A stretch of DNA of 64,000 nucleotides, taken from positions 1-64,000 of the forward strand of contig CAMVSQ010000004.1 in assembly GCA_947170225.1 (NCBI GenBank). The letters run 5' to 3'. Below the pieces are notes generated by a model. It had not been told where the DNA came from. It made no database searches and worked only from the letters and a program-made list of their open reading frames with translations. Position 1 is the stretch's first letter. Every line of letters starts with the position of its first letter. Both the position numbers and the translations under genes were made by a program. The DNA is from an uncultured bacterium (GTDB taxonomy: Bacteria > Patescibacteriota > Gracilibacteria > Absconditabacterales > Absconditicoccaceae). This document shows positions 41,966 through 54,703 of this stretch, piece by piece.

Positions 41966-42920
41966 TCAAAAAATTTTTAATGCTATAAAACTTGTGTGAG
42001 CAGTTTTGATTTTGTATTTTTGATTAAAACTTGGAGTTTGAAATATTGGAGAAAATGTGGATTTTTTGGCATGAAAATATTATGAAGATATTTCAATTTC
42101 CAGTATTTCATATAGCCCAGAATGGGCCAATGAATTGGAAGTACACAATGTTTCAGAAGTGGAGCATACAGAAAGGATTGATACATATAGTGATCTGGAT
42201 GGAGAAGATCATGAATATGAATTAAAATATCAGACTTTGTGTTTTGCAAATTTTGATTTTTGTATGAAGATAGTTTATGTGTGAGATATATCGGCAAAAG
42301 ATAAATTTATGTACTTGGCTAGTACAATTTATGTATTAAACACTATTTACGAAAATATACAAATTTGAGAAGACATAAAAACACAATTGGAAAAAATTAC
42401 AATAAATACGGTTTATGGAGCTACTAGATGATCAGCAGATCGAAGTAGTGTAAAAATCAATTTGTGAGCAGTGGAGTCTCATACTGAATATCTGTGACTG
42501 ATAACTCACGAACTATGACATGTGGTAGATTTGTGAATTATACAGTGATATTCAGCAGAAAAAGATTTAGATTATACAGAGTTTGGCAAAAGGGTATTTG
42601 CTATAGATGATCCATCGCTGATGTATTATTCACTGTCTTGGGATAGTGAAAGTGTAAGAAAATCTGGAGCAAAAAAAGAGGATTTTTGTAGTGGATATGG
42701 GATGACTGATCCGTTTGAGGATTTCGCAGAGTGTCACAATGTGTATTTAAATCACAATGATATTTTCAAAAGTTGGGCTAGGACAAACGAGATTATGAAA
42801 CAAAAATACAATTTTTTTGCCAATTTGTACGGTGGAAAATATTTGTTTTGATCAAATTCTGATATGGTGAAATTTGAAAATAATCCGTCTTGGAGACCTT
42901 GGGACACTACCAGAATGTAA
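41940..42920 (+). CDS. Membrane-anchored HExxH zinc metalloprotease
   Basis: 326 residues. One transmembrane helix (LVGAVLILYFGLKLGV, about residues 18-36) then an external protease domain. The zinc motif ITHELGHVVDLG has two histidines and the glutamate (about residues 188-197), and DPFEDFAECHN (about 258-268) supplies the third zinc ligand glutamate as in the gluzincin-type E-x-x-x-E/D layout. The family is not one I can name. The start at 41940 lies inside the end of the DnaQ-DinG gene. A terminator follows at 42962. Next come three exported proteins. Confidence 0.82.
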
Positions 42921-42961
42921 AAAAATATTATTATTTGTAAAATAAGAAATATGTCAATTTA

Positions 42962-42988
42962 AATACCATGTAAAAGTGGTATTTTTTT
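42962..42988 (+). terminator. Intrinsic terminator after the metalloprotease gene
   Basis: aataccatg and tggtatttttttt pair around taaaag, 42 bases after the stop codon, followed by a run of seven T. Confidence 0.8.
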
Positions 42989-43008
42989 GTGAATTTAAAA
43001 TTTATGGA

Positions 43009-43014
43009 TATAAT
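43009..43014 (+). promoter_or_regulatory. Putative -10 box (TATAAT) of the exported-protein operon
   Basis: TATAAT lies 33 bases before the ATG at 43048; the best -35 (TTTGTG, 42986-42991) is weak and overlaps the terminator. Confidence 0.4.
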
Positions 43015-43047
43015 AGTATTGGATATTTACCAATATTTATTTGCTGT

Positions 43048-44625
43048 ATGAAATGAATTAAAAAATTGATAGTATATGTATTTGTGTTTTGATTTATAGT
43101 TTCAAATATTTTTTTTGGATATACTTTTGCTGACTGAAATTCTTGAACAAATGACTGTCCTACATGTAGAGCTACACCAGTTTGAATGCAATCTTATATA
43201 AATTTTGAGGTGGAAGTGCTGGGATTGTTGCAATGAGTGAGTGCTAGAGTAGAGACTTTGTGAAAAAATACAAAATCGTGATTGTTTGCTGGATGAGTAC
43301 TAGGAATATCAAATACTTTTGTAAAATGAACTGTGAAAAAAATACAAAATGATTTGGATTCAGAACTAAAAGCTGCTAGAGCTTTGGCTATTTCATCTGT
43401 ACTTTTGGAAAAAATTACTCTATCAAATGCTTTGTGAGATGGAATAGGAGCCATTTCGGTGCTTTTTAAAAGTGAAGCTTTTGTCAGAGATTACAAAATT
43501 TTGCAAGAGCTGGATATGAGCATAAATGATGTAATTTGGGATATGGGAGTAAATGGTACACGAGATGACAAAATTTCTCCAGCCATCCAAACCAATTTGT
43601 CAAATTTACAGAGAAAATATTCCAAAGCTTCTGGTGGAAGTGTTCCCATATTTGAAAAAATTACTATTTCGGGAAATGTAAAAAATAAACAGTTATTGAC
43701 TTTCCTTTTGAGATTAAATGTGTTGATGAAAACTATGCTGTATAGCGTAAATGACAAAACTCATATAAACTACAATGCAGCTAATTTTGAGGAAAGATAT
43801 TCAAAATGAAATATAGTGGTACAACTAAATCGCGATTATATAAATTCTATAGCAGTGGATTATAGCTGTGCTACTATGAAAATATGTAGTGCAAAATTAT
43901 CTGAATCATTGAAAAATTTCTGAAATCGATATTGATTTACAAATTCGTTTTGACAAGCTATGAAAACTATAAAAGATGCAAACAAAAATTTGAAAGAAGC
44001 ATACCAATCAACACCTCCTAATTTTTCGGATGATTCGGATAAAAAATGAACTTGATGATTGACAGATAGGCAAGTGCAACTTTTGCGTACTGTTTATGGT
44101 ATAGATGCCAAAGATCTGACAAATACACAGATAGAAACACTGAAACATAATCGAGAAACAATCAAAGAAGAAATGCAACCAGTTTCTAGTGTATTGACGA
44201 CTTTGTGGAATAAAACAAAAAGCGTATTTAGTAAAAAGAAAGACAAACAAGAAAAAATGGAAAGTAGAGGAGATTTGCAACAGACAATTTATCAAAATTC
44301 TCTTACTGCTGAACAAAAACAATCTTTGTCTGAAGAACTTTTTTGGCAGCAACTTTTGCCATTGGCAGAAAAAGATCAATTATTGGTAGATACTATGCAG
44401 GATGTGGCAAATTCAATTTTGATAGAAAAATCTGATGATAAACAAATTGTCATGATTTGAACAAATGCAGATACACATTATTTTGTAGAAATAGGGGCAT
44501 ATATTCATTCAATTGTTGATGAAGAAATTTGAACAAAAACTACAGATTGACTGATAAAAAAATTGTGAGATACTTGTGTTTATCAGTGTAATAATAAATG
44601 AAATGATAAATGTTTTGCTGATTAA
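43048..44625 (+). CDS. Large exported protein of unknown function, first of three
   Basis: 525 residues with a signal peptide (about 1-29, ...VSNIFFGYTFA) and then an external part that starts with a cysteine pair, NDCPTCRATPVG. The protein is mostly helical, with several long polar helices, a Ser/Lys-rich stretch, and cysteines CATMKICSAK and CVYQCNN at the end. No family recognised. It begins a set of three successive secreted genes (43048, 44650, 45797) with close spacing (24 bases, then a 23-base overlap) and probably works with them at the cell surface. TGA codes many of the glycines. Confidence 0.78.
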
Positions 44626-44649
44626 TAGTTTTATATAGTACTGATTTAT

Positions 44650-45819
44650 ATGAAAAATTTGAAAAAAATAGCGGTATATATGATAGTAAGCATTGTGATG
44701 ATAGTGCCATGTTTTGCAGATGACATCTATCAATCTTGTACTACCTTGATTGCTGGATCGTCAGACTTTCCGCTAAAAAAAGATATAATTTATAGTGATC
44801 AAAATAATGTGAAAAGTTTGACTCAACATTTTTGTCAAAAGGTAGTATCGTACAAATGTATGGATTCTAGCGATTGAGATTATGCTGTGGATTTTTTTGA
44901 TGCTAGTCAATCCATGTTTTTGTCTGTACTTTGTACAAATGTATGATTAAAAAATTTTTCTGGATATGATACGGCAAATTCTATTTTGAAAAAACAATCT
45001 TTTGTAGATTTTGGTATGTTGGCCTCTGAAACTGGCTATTGGGAAGATTGTCACAATTATGGTTCTATGAATAACTGTGATTTTGCGTCTAATTTGCCGC
45101 AAATTTTTAATAAAATTATGAATGATTTATTTTCAATAAGACAAGCTAGAGCTTTGGGCGTAAATAACTTAAGTGATACGATTTCTGTGCAAGATTATGC
45201 AAATAATTTTTCAAAAGAAAAGTTCCCATGATTAGTTTTGCAAAAGTGACTGGAAAATGGTATATGTGATGACAATAGTCCATATTACAAAACTACATGT
45301 TCAAAATTGAAAAATTATATGACAGATGCGGTAAATTTATTGAAAAATACTGAAGTAGTGGATGTATCAAAAGTACAAGAAATGCCATGACCAAAAGACT
45401 GTGAAAATTTTAGGAGTAAAAATATTTTGTATTGTGGTTTGCTGTGAACAAATTCTGATTATAATTTTGTAAATGCGGTGTACAATGAGTATTTTTGGTA
45501 TAATTTATTTTTGTCGTACTATTCATATTATATAAATTGATCTGAATTTTTGGACAAAAAATATTCAAATGAATTGGATGCATTGCAAGAAAATTATGAA
45601 AAAATTTATTTAGTACAAAATCAGCTTGTGAAATCCAAACAAGCAATAACACTGTCCTTGAGAAATTTGGCTGAAATATCTTATTCTTTCCCTTTGCATG
45701 TAGGATTTTTGATGTATCAAGAAGATTCTAAATTGTTTATGGATAGGGTGTCAAAAATATACTCACCACTTAGGACTTTATATGATAAATTGAGAAATGT
45801 TCAGATTAAAGAAACTTAA
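44650..45819 (+). CDS. Large exported protein of unknown function, second of three
   Basis: 389 residues with a signal peptide (MKNLKKIAVYMIVSIVMIVP, then CFA). The mature chain begins ADDIYQSCTTLI and carries many cysteines in the first half (FCQKVVSYKCMDSS, LCTNVG, DCHNYGSMNNCDF) and CDDNSPYYKTTCSKL, consistent with a disulfide-bonded external domain. The second half is helical. No family recognised. It overlaps the third gene by 23 bases. Confidence 0.78.
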
Positions 45820-47794
45820 TAATATAGTAAATACCACAAAATTTGCATCATTGTGTCTTGTGATGATGTTTTTGGTGTGATTTTCTTTTTGATTTGAAAA
45901 AGCACCACTGAATGTGCTGTATCAGTGGGTAGATAATGTAGAAAAAAATGTGAAGCTGAGTCAAACCCAATGAAAAGCCGTGGTAAAAGATTTGTACAAC
46001 AATTCTCTAAAACAAGTACAATCTGAAAATATCAAACCGATGCTGAACTCTGTAAAACAGTCTGCTATAGCACTAAATGACAGTTTTTTGTGTGATTTGA
46101 GAGACAATGATGTACTAAATATCTTGTATCAATCAAATGATGAATTTAGAAAAAATTTGAAATCAATATCGTCCAATTTTGTAGTTCCTACAAAAAATGA
46201 TATGGTAGAAAGTTGTTCAAAATTGATTGCTTGTATATCAAATGACAATAAGGCCACAAAGATTGCGGATTCTTTGGCATATTGCAAATCCATGGTTGGT
46301 AGTTATTATTTAAACCAATATAAAAATAGTGCTAGTGTGTCATCTTTGTCACAAGACAATAAATGATCAGATGCTTTTTGGAATAAATCACTGGATGATA
46401 GTAGTTACGATATACTCAATGATATTTATGCATTGGCGAGGATTTTGTTTGATGAAGTACAAGAGCCTACAGAAGTCCTTTTTTATGAGATGCCTAGTGT
46501 AAATAGTAACTATTGGTGATCAAATAATAATGCACAAACTTCTGCAGAAAATAATCGATATTCGCCTTATTATACTATAAATACGGAGAACGATAACTGA
46601 AGTAGTGGCTGAAACGATAATGGCTGAAATACTTGAGAAAATGGATGAACTTGAACATCTATTGCTGGATGACAGGCTAGTGTGATTTGAAATATTGATG
46701 ATGAAATTTGAGAATTTATACAAGAAACCACTTATACTGTAGAGTGAAGTGATTGAGCAAGTTTTCTTTGAAATCAATGTGTTTCGTGATTTGATATAGA
46801 GTGATATTCTGGATATTCGTATACATGAGTTATTACTGGAGTAATACCATGATATCCACAAAATCCTACACAGTATCTGGAAATGATTGTACAAGATATT
46901 GGCAATATGTCTTGTAATAGCAATGGAATATGTGAAAGTTGGGAGTCTACGACATGCCAAGACTGTATACCATCTTCTGGGTGAAGTACATATCCAGAAG
47001 AAATGATGAATTTTGTAGAAGAAAACCCTGAATTTGCAAATTATCCGCAAGTGTTAGCCTGTTTTTCTTCGTGTAATAGTACTCCTTGTACAGCTACAAG
47101 CTGTGATAGATTGGCTTGCTATGCAAAATGTTTGTGTCTATCCTACGAAAGTCCAATTTACGATCCAATCCGGAATCCGTGATTGTGAGCTTTGTTTAAA
47201 TTAAAATTTTGTGTTGTGCCTGTCATGGATCACAAGGTAGTGACGAGCAAAAAAGTTTACAATTTAGCTTCGGTTTTTTCGGAAATAAATGCGGTGATCC
47301 AAAATTTGAGAAATAGTGGACAACTGATGCTAAACAAAAAAACTAGAGAATTTTTGGATGCTGGATTTCAAAATAATAATTTTGCAGAGCAAATATCTTT
47401 TAGTATAGATGGTTATGAAAAAATGCCTGAATCTAAATGATCAGAAAAACAGGAAATGGAAAATCAGATAAAACTAAATACTGCTATGATGGAAAATATC
47501 CTTTGATTTGAAAAAGACAATACAGTAAGCGGAAAATGAAGAAATAAATATATAATCAAGTGATGAACTGTAGAAAATGGATCTGTGCTAGATACTGCAT
47601 CAGCAAATTTGTCTACATATATGGCAGTAGATCCTACAGATATTGTTTCTTCACTACAAACAGAACATCTTTCTAATATGAAAACAGAATTATCCACATT
47701 TTTGGAAGCAAATTTGAGATTTTGGATAGCTACAAAAGATGTATTTGAGTCATTGAATGTTACGGCAGACTCGTTGTTGAATAAGAAAAATTAG
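45797..47794 (+). CDS. Large exported protein of unknown function, third of three
   Basis: 665 residues. N-terminal hydrophobic segment (LCLVMMFLVGFSFGF), then a helical part, a Gly/Asn/Ser-rich low-complexity linker (NDNGSSGGNDNGGNTGENGG, about residues 268-288), then a Cys-rich segment with a CxxxGxCExxExxxCxxC pattern (CNSNGICESWESTTCQDC), a motif I have met in surface proteins of CPR and archaea, and later CFSSCNSTPC and CDRLACYAKCLC. The C-terminal 200 residues are again helical. No enzyme motif is visible. A composite repeat follows the stop codon. Confidence 0.78.
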
Positions 47795-47937
47795 TCGCTA
47801 GTCACCAGACACTAGTCGCTAGAATCGTCATTTCGACCAATGGGAGAAATCCATAGAGCTAGAAGTGGATTTCTCGTCGCTACGCTCCTTCGAAATGACG
47901 AGCGTTTTTGAGTAATTTGCAGTGAAATTGCATGAGC
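47795..47937. repeat. Composite repeat cassette D-B-C between convergent genes
   Basis: D: gtcgctagtcaccagacactagtcgctag (47795-47822). B: gtcatttcgacc...tcgaaatgac (47827-47899) with inner arms gagaaatccat...agtggatttctc. C: gagtaatttgcagtgaaatt with gcatgag (47910-47936). Same order as at 16721. Confidence 0.8.
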
Positions 47938-47952
47938 TGTAGAAAATTGTTT

Positions 47953-48789
47953 TTATTCAAAATCTAATGTCATATGTTCGTAAGCAAAGTTGATTCCATA
48001 TTTTTTAAATGTTTCAGATATTGCTAATCTTAATTTTGTGGATGTGATAAATGGTGTAGCATTGTGTGGATCTACAAAAAATATAGTATTGAATCTATAT
48101 CATCTTTCGTCAAACTCTTTGATGTATGTGGTGGTATAATCTTTGTTTAATATGTTTTCATTGGTGTTTATAGTTTCTTTGAGTAATGCTTTCACTTGCT
48201 CAATATTTACATGGCGAGGGACACTGATAGCAAAATCTCATCTGATGATATTTTCAGATTTGAATGTTTTGATAGCGGTGCTGGACATTATTTTATTTGG
48301 GATTAACAATCTCCTTTTGTCTATAGTCCTAATGACGGTGTGTTTCAAGTTTATTTCTTCTATAGTTCATCTAGTATTTAGATTTCCTAAAAGCTCTACA
48401 AAATCTCATATTTTAAATTTTTTGTTTAAAGTGATAAAAAATCATGATACGATGTTTCAGATCATAGTTTCTATGGCAAATCAGATTCATAGAGATATTC
48501 ATGCCAAAATCAAAGATACATCGATTCACAGTACTTCAAATACTATGAGGATATTTATGATTAAAGCTATCAAAGATAGTATCCTTCATATTAGATTTGA
48601 TAGTCTTTTTGTATATTTGTCATCGGATTGGATATCATTGTTTTCTATTTTTTGTTGGACTTTGTTTATCAAAAAATTTGATATCATGTAAATTCAAGCA
48701 AAAATTCATATAGCTAATAATACTTTTTTGCTTATTATCCATCGATTTTGTGATATATATTCTGTGATAAAACCAATTATCTCTTTCAT
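47953..48789 (-). CDS. mscS: Small-conductance mechanosensitive channel (MscS family), copy 1
   Basis: 278 residues. Three membrane helices; the pore helix contains ISLGICFAIETMIGNIVSG with the Gly/Ala pattern of MscS TM3, followed by GFFITLNKKFKIGDFVELLG, the beta domain. The start at 48789 (MKEIIGFITEY...) is chosen because a TAA stop in frame precedes it by one codon; starting at the later ATG (48687) would lose the first helix. The channel opens under membrane tension in hypo-osmotic shock. It follows a paralogue with an 8-base gap, so both are in one unit. Confidence 0.9.
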
Positions 48790-48797
48790 GATTTATA

Positions 48798-49745
48798 TTA
48801 TTGATTATTGGTAAAATTTTGATTATTTGGTAGATTTGTTTGTTCATTTGATGCAAATTGTTCCAATTTTTTGTTGTCTGACTCATTTTCAAAATTTAGA
48901 GTAATATGATGATGAGTAAACTTGATTCAGTTTTCTTTAAATGTTTGTGCAATTTTTTCATGGATATATCATATAGCGATTTCTCATATTATACCACATT
49001 TTGGGTCAAAACAAAATAAGCATTTGAGGTCGATAGAGCTTTTTCAAAAATCTATGACATATACATTTGTATTTTCTTTTGATTTTACAAAATCAAAACT
49101 ATTGATGGTGTCTTTTAGTACTTGGATAGCTTTTGTCAGATCTGATTTGTAAGAAATTCATATTACAGTATTTAATTTTACCAGATCTTCACTGCTAAAT
49201 GTTTTGATTGGCTCGGAAATCATGGTCATATTTGGTATTATTACTTGTCTGAGATCCAAGGTCCTAATGACTGTATATCTTATTGTGATTTCTTCAATCC
49301 TTCAAAAATATCATGTTCCAGTCTGAATTTCTATGATATCTCACATTTTAAATTCTTTTGTGTAAAGTATCATGATACCAGCAAACATGTTTCACAATAC
49401 TTCTTTGAAAGCTAATCACACTCACAGAGAAACTCCGGAAATCAGCAATCATATGTTTATTCACATAATTTCAAAACTGATGAATAGTGTAAATAGCATT
49501 AGTACCCAAAATAATATACTTCCCAATAATTTAGCTATTTTTTCTGCTCATGCTGGATTTGTCTCTTGGAGGTGTTTTGTTATATTTCTCCTAATTATTT
49601 TTGTAATTATTTTTGAAATAACGGTCAAAATTAGAAAAACAATGATTCATGTTCAGATTTTGAGTCAGTATGAGACAATAATATTGTCTGTGATATTGCT
49701 TGTCCAAGATGTTTCTTGTGTGGTTTGTACATTTGTTTCTTCCAT
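48798..49745 (-). CDS. Small-conductance mechanosensitive channel (MscS family), copy 2
   Basis: 315 residues. The same layout as the next gene: two helices, then pore helix ISGVSLGVGLAFKEVLGNMFAG and the FKMGDIIEIQTG beta-domain. An extra Thr/Gln/Asn N-terminal leader (about 20 residues) and a polar C-terminal tail (ending NNQNFTNNQ) distinguish it. TGA codes most pore glycines. Two different MscS genes in tandem may answer different tensions. It is the first gene of the unit; the promoter would lie around 49750-49800. Confidence 0.9.
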
Positions 49746-49937
49746 ACTTTTGGTTTGAATATAAAACTATATATATTATACTCTTTATTTGATTTTTTTC
49801 AAAAAAAAATGGAAATGGAGATCATTTTGTGTTTACAAAATTTGTAATTTGTATATGAAATGTCTGCTTGTCTTGTAAAAAAATATTTTTTCGTTAAAAT
49901 AAGGGTCGCAATAATTTTATTATTTATAAAAAACAAA

Positions 49938-51497
49938 ATGGAAAATTCTTATTTTTCACAAGAGCATGGTGTAAATTATATCCAAGCAAATAAATCCAAA
50001 AAAAAGACTGTGCCTGTTTCTACCTTTGTAGTTTCACTGATAATGGTGGCAGCTTTGGTGACTATAATATTTTTGAAGTGGAGCGACATAATGTGATTTT
50101 TTGGTGCAGAGCCAAATCTAGATGAAGTGGTGGTGTACAACTGACTTTCTGTAGGAGATGAGGTAACTTTTTCGTGAGATATATTTAATAACTGAGATAT
50201 GGTAAACTATACCCACACTTACAATTCCAAAGAATATGGGACTATATGACTAAAGAGTTCAAAATTAAATCTGAATAATTACTCAAAGGATGTATATTTT
50301 GAATGAGTGGTAGAAAAAATATATCGCGAAACGCCTATAGTTACGGTAATTACTATTTATAATTTGGAAATAGACGAACCAGAATTTACATGAGAAAATG
50401 AAGAATTGACTGAATCATGAAATATTGTGGAAGCAAACCAGAGATATTTTGCAAATCTTTGATTATTTTTTGGTGAAGATTTTTTTCAAAAATATTCTTT
50501 GGTAAATGAATGAGATTGATCAAGTCTAAAAATCAAAAATTTGGAAACAAATGTGATATATTCTATAAATTATTTTAAGTGTAATACGACAAGACAGTCT
50601 AGTGAAAATTGTGAATATTTGACAGATTTTTATTCTTTATCGTCTACCAAGTTGGTAGATAAATATTGAGTAACATATTTCAAAGATATGGAAGTAAATT
50701 CGCGATTTTTTGCAAACGATTTGGTATTTGGATACAAAATCAATGATGTAGATGAATCATTTGTGAGAGATTTATCAGTTTTGATGACGGTAGTAAATAA
50801 AAATTTTGTGGAAAAAAATGTCTTGCCAAAGGTATGATCTTTGTGTGTTGTAAATCATTTGGGTATTGAAAAAGTAGAAAAAACAGATCTTTCATACAAA
50901 AATGGAGATTTTTATTATAATGTATGATGATTTGATTCAAAAGAAAACAAAATTGATTGTGAACTAAAAATTGATCCTACATTGTCAAATTTGGCACAAG
51001 TTGTGAGTGTATCTGTAAATGAAAATGCTAGTAGATCTTGAGATATAGCAAGTTGAATTAATGATGATATCAAAGAAATTGAGACATGAGATAATACACA
51101 AACAATATTGGAAGAAAAGAAAGAGACTTACATTTGGGATACAAATGTGGAACAATTTCCCATAAATCTGGAAAAAAAATTGACATTTACATCTAGTAGA
51201 GGGCACTCATTTATTTTCCCAAGTAGCAATATCGCTTATCAATGAGTGACTGCTAGTGAAGATTTTGGACAAGTTGGGGTAAATTGTTATTCTGCTATGA
51301 ATGTGGTAAAATATGCTGATAAGCTACTGGTTGAGACTCAAGGAAATGTAGTAATATATGAATGTACAGTAAAAAATACCTTTGATGATTCAGACAAAAC
51401 TTTGATTTACAAAAAGGTTTGAGAAAGAAATTTTGTGATACAGATAGTAGATCCTGCGTGGGTGGATTTTGCAAACAATATAGAAATAGTTGCTTAA
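49938..51497 (+). CDS. Single-pass membrane protein with a large external domain, unknown
   Basis: 519 residues. Short basic cytosolic start (KSKKKTVPVST), one transmembrane helix (about residues 27-46, STFVVSLIMVAALVTIIFLK), then an external, mostly beta-type region of about 450 residues with few cysteines. No motif I recognise. Many TGA glycines. The gene converges with a membrane protein gene 5 bases after its stop. An envelope structural role is a guess from topology. Confidence 0.75.
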
Positions 51498-51502
51498 AAT
51501 TT

Positions 51503-52390
51503 TTATTCTTGTTTTTTGGCTTGTTTGTATATTAAATGCCAAAATTTAAAGAAAAATGCTTGGGTGCTAGTGAGCATAAAGGTAGCAATGACCATAGTAA
51601 ATATTCAAATTAACCAAATAACTCGTTGGCTGTCTGGTCATAGTGTATCGCTTGTAGCCAAAAAGTAAATTATCAGTAGTGGTACAGCTACTATGATAGT
51701 GATTTTGAAATAAAATAATATTGTGGTAAAGGCTTTTGCTAGAAATCATTTGATAGTAAGCCCAAAATTGGAAATGGTTAGATTTATGCTTTCTTTTATG
51801 GCTTCCGAGATTCAGATTTTTTTTCCGTTTGCTCTTTCCAAAACCAAAATATATTTGGCATACTGCCAAAAAATGCTGGCAAATAATACTGAAATTCACC
51901 ATATAGCTATGAGTCAAATTACGATTCAGTTGTTTATAATGTCTAGTATATATAATCTAAACAACATAGAAAAAAATGTATATGGTCCAAAAGAAAAAGC
52001 CAATGCGTTTAGTTCAAATACACCAAAAAAATCTTGTAATCATTTGGACAAAGCTACTCAAATATTGTCTTTTCCGTCGTTTTGTAAAAAGTGGATATTG
52101 GCAGAAATTCCTATTGGGTAGCCGAATCCATATCAGATAGCAAATAGTATAAGTACCACTATTGCCAGTCGTAATAAATTATTTTCACTTATTAGATCAA
52201 CAAAATACTGAAACAATGTGAGTATGGATAAACCTTTTTCTAGTTTGTATGTAAGTAGCGTGTTTATGTTGTACGCCAAAAAGAATACAATATAAAAAAA
52301 ACGACAAAATCACACAACAAAAGCCAGTGTGGTAAATTTTTTGTGTTCTAGTAGGTATTTTCTGCTATCGTTTAAGTATTCTTTTATCAT
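51503..52390 (-). CDS. Multi-pass membrane protein, unknown
   Basis: 295 residues with about six hydrophobic segments and short loops (LLRLAIVVLILFAIGYGFGY, IVIGLIAIGGISVLFA, TIIVAVPLLIIYFLA, LIGIFTMVIATFMLT). The pattern ISEAIKESINLTISNF before a helix recalls membrane proteins of the glycerophosphodiesterase-membrane-domain/DUF975 type, but I cannot assign it. Rich in TGA glycine, as expected for helix packing. Convergent with the preceding gene, divergent from the next one. Confidence 0.72.
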
Positions 52391-52469
52391 AATTTCTTTA
52401 TATTATGACTTTGCTTTTTATATTCAAGGATTTTTTGTTGATATATTTTTTTGAATAATTATATTAGAA

Positions 52470-52520
52470 TTGATAGTCGACAGTTTACAGTGGTTGGTTA
52501 TTGATTGTGGACTGTGTAAT
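52470..52520. repeat. Family D-like short repeats
   Basis: gatagtcgacagtttacagtggttggttattgattgtgg resembles the D module at 16721 (gtcgacggtcggcagtcaac) in the spacer ahead of the gene at 52537. No palindromic element follows. Confidence 0.45.
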
Positions 52521-52536
52521 ATTTATGTTTTAATCT

Positions 52537-53265
52537 ATGAAAATGTTGAGATTTTTGAGGAGAGTTTTTATTATTTTGGTTTTGCTGTTTATTATATTTT
52601 TTGTTTTCCGTTTGATAAAACCAGAAGCTACAAGCAGATTTGTGGACAAAGTAAGGTCGATGCCTGCAAATATTTCCAGCCGATTTCATCGTGAAAAAAA
52701 ATCTGAAATTATAATAAATGGAAATACGACATATAGTAGTGGAAATTTTGCTGTAGATGATGGAGAAATAATTTGAGAATGATATGAGATAGAGGGAGAA
52801 CTGACAAATGAAGATGAATTGGCAAATGAAGAAGAATTTGTGGAGGAGGATAAAAAATTGGTAAATGAAAATACATGAGATATAAATGATTTATCTCGGT
52901 TTGACGAATTAAATAAAGAGATTGATGCTATTTTGACGTCTGGAAATGATAGCTGAAGCGGAGAAAGATTGGAAACTAATGTAAATGTGGACTGAAATAG
53001 TACAAAGATAGAAAATGTAGAACAAAATTCAAATATAGTGGAAAATACAGCTTGAAATTTAGAAGAAATAATTTGAGAAATGATGGGTGATGAATCGTTG
53101 AAAATTTGACCTGTAGATATTCAAACAAGTTGAAAAACGGCTAACAATACGCCAAAAAATACTAGTATTATTTTGACAAATCAGCAACGATGAGACTGTG
53201 CAGAAGCTGGGCTTACGGTAAAAGATTGTGAGGATTTGATTAGAGATTTTTGAAATTTTAATTAA
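52537..53265 (+). CDS. Membrane-anchored acidic protein, unknown
   Basis: 242 residues: an N-terminal basic stretch and one transmembrane helix (residues about 10-28), then a very acidic Asn/Glu/Ser/Thr-rich external region (EDELANEEEFVEED, DSGSGERLETNVN) that looks unstructured, with two or three cysteines near the end (RGDCAEAGLTVKDCEDL). The first ATG gives MKMLRF; an alternative start two codons later is possible. No family recognised. The gene precedes gatA by 32 bases. Confidence 0.72.
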
Positions 53266-53297
53266 AATGTAGATTTTATAAGTTAAAAATTTTTGTT

Positions 53298-54695
53298 ATG
53301 AATATAAAAGAATATATTGATTGAGTTTCTTGCAAAAAAATAAATGCTGAAAGTATAGTACAATCGTATTTTGAAAAAGCAAAAAAAAGCTTGGAAAATA
53401 AAGAAAATGTATATTTGAGACTAAATAATTCAGCTTGAAAAATTGAGAACGATGGTTTTTTGAAATGAGTGACAATTGCCATCAAAGACAATATTATGCA
53501 AAAATGAGAAATTTCAACTTGTGGATCCAAAATTTTGCAAGATTATGTGGCACCTTATACTGCTACTTGTATCCAAAATTTGCAAAAAAATGGATGAATT
53601 GTAATTTGAAAGACAAATATGGATGAATTTGCCATGTGATCTAGCAACGAAACTTCGTATTATTGACCAGTTTTAAATTCCTATGGTACGGATAGAATTC
53701 CGTGATGATCTAGTGGATGATCAGCTGTGGCTGTAGCAAAAGATTTGTGTATGGCTGCACTTGGTACAGATACAGGATGAAGTGTCCGTCAGCCAGCCGC
53801 ACTTTGTGGAATTGTCTGACTAAAACCAACTTATGGTAGAATTAGTAGGTATGGAGTACAATCTATGGCTAGTAGTCTAGACCAAGTTGGGACACTGACA
53901 AAAACTGTCGATGATGCAGAAATCCTTTTGAAATCTATTATGTGATTTGATCCAAATGATTCACAATCAAGTGAAAAAGCAGATACACTTGAAAAATCTA
54001 ATAAATCAGTAGATCAATACAAAATAGCATTGCCAAAGCAATGTTTTTGAGAATGATTGGACCCAAAAATAAAAGATAGAATTTTGTCTATTGTGCAAAA
54101 ATTGAAAAGTTTGTGAATTCAGATAGATGAAATTGATTTGCCGGTGCTGGATGCTGGTATCGCTGTTTATTACAGTTTGATGCCAGCAGAACTTAGTACA
54201 AATTTATCTAGATTTGATTGAGTTAGATTTTGAGTGCAATGAAATACTATGGAATCAAAAGATATACATGAATATTATCAAAAAATCAGATCAGAATGAT
54301 TTGGAGAGGAAGCAAAAAGGAGAATATTGCTTGGGACTTTTGTATTAAGTAGTGCAAATTATGAGTGATATTATCTCAAAGCACTGAAAGTGAGAGAAAA
54401 GATGATCCAAGATTTGGATAGTGTTTTTGAAAGATATGATCTAATTCTCACTCCAACGACCCCAGAAGTAGCTCGGAAAATATGAGAAAAGGTAGATGAT
54501 CCTCTGAAAATGTATTTGGCAGATATGTATACTTTGCCTGCAAATTTGGCAGGATTGCCAGCAATTTCTATTCCAGTTTGAACAATTGAAGATAGATGAG
54601 AAAATATGCCGGTAGGATTGCATTTGATGGCAAATAGATGGAAAGAAGACGATTTGTTTATGATTGGAAGAGAAGTGGAAAACTTTATGAATTAA
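53298..54695 (+). CDS. gatA: Asp-tRNA(Asn)/Glu-tRNA(Gln) amidotransferase subunit A
   Basis: 465 residues. GatA hydrolyses glutamine and passes ammonia to GatB for conversion of mischarged Glu-tRNA(Gln) to Gln-tRNA(Gln). The amidase signature is present: catalytic lysine in VTIAIKDNI, the Ser-cisSer-Lys region in DRIPGGSSGGSAVAVA (about residues 131-146), and [20 protein letters not shown]; glycines there are TGA and GGN mixed. gatB and gatC are not beside it, so the complex is split in this genome. Two genes downstream, a guanylate-kinase-like gene has its own promoter. Confidence 0.95.
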
Positions 54696-54703
54696 TGAAT
54701 CAT

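Noticed and set aside
46520-47050. A 176-residue Ser/Ile-rich open frame on the minus strand
   Set aside because: Antisense to the third exported protein; the real frame on the plus strand is 665 codons long with TGA as glycine.
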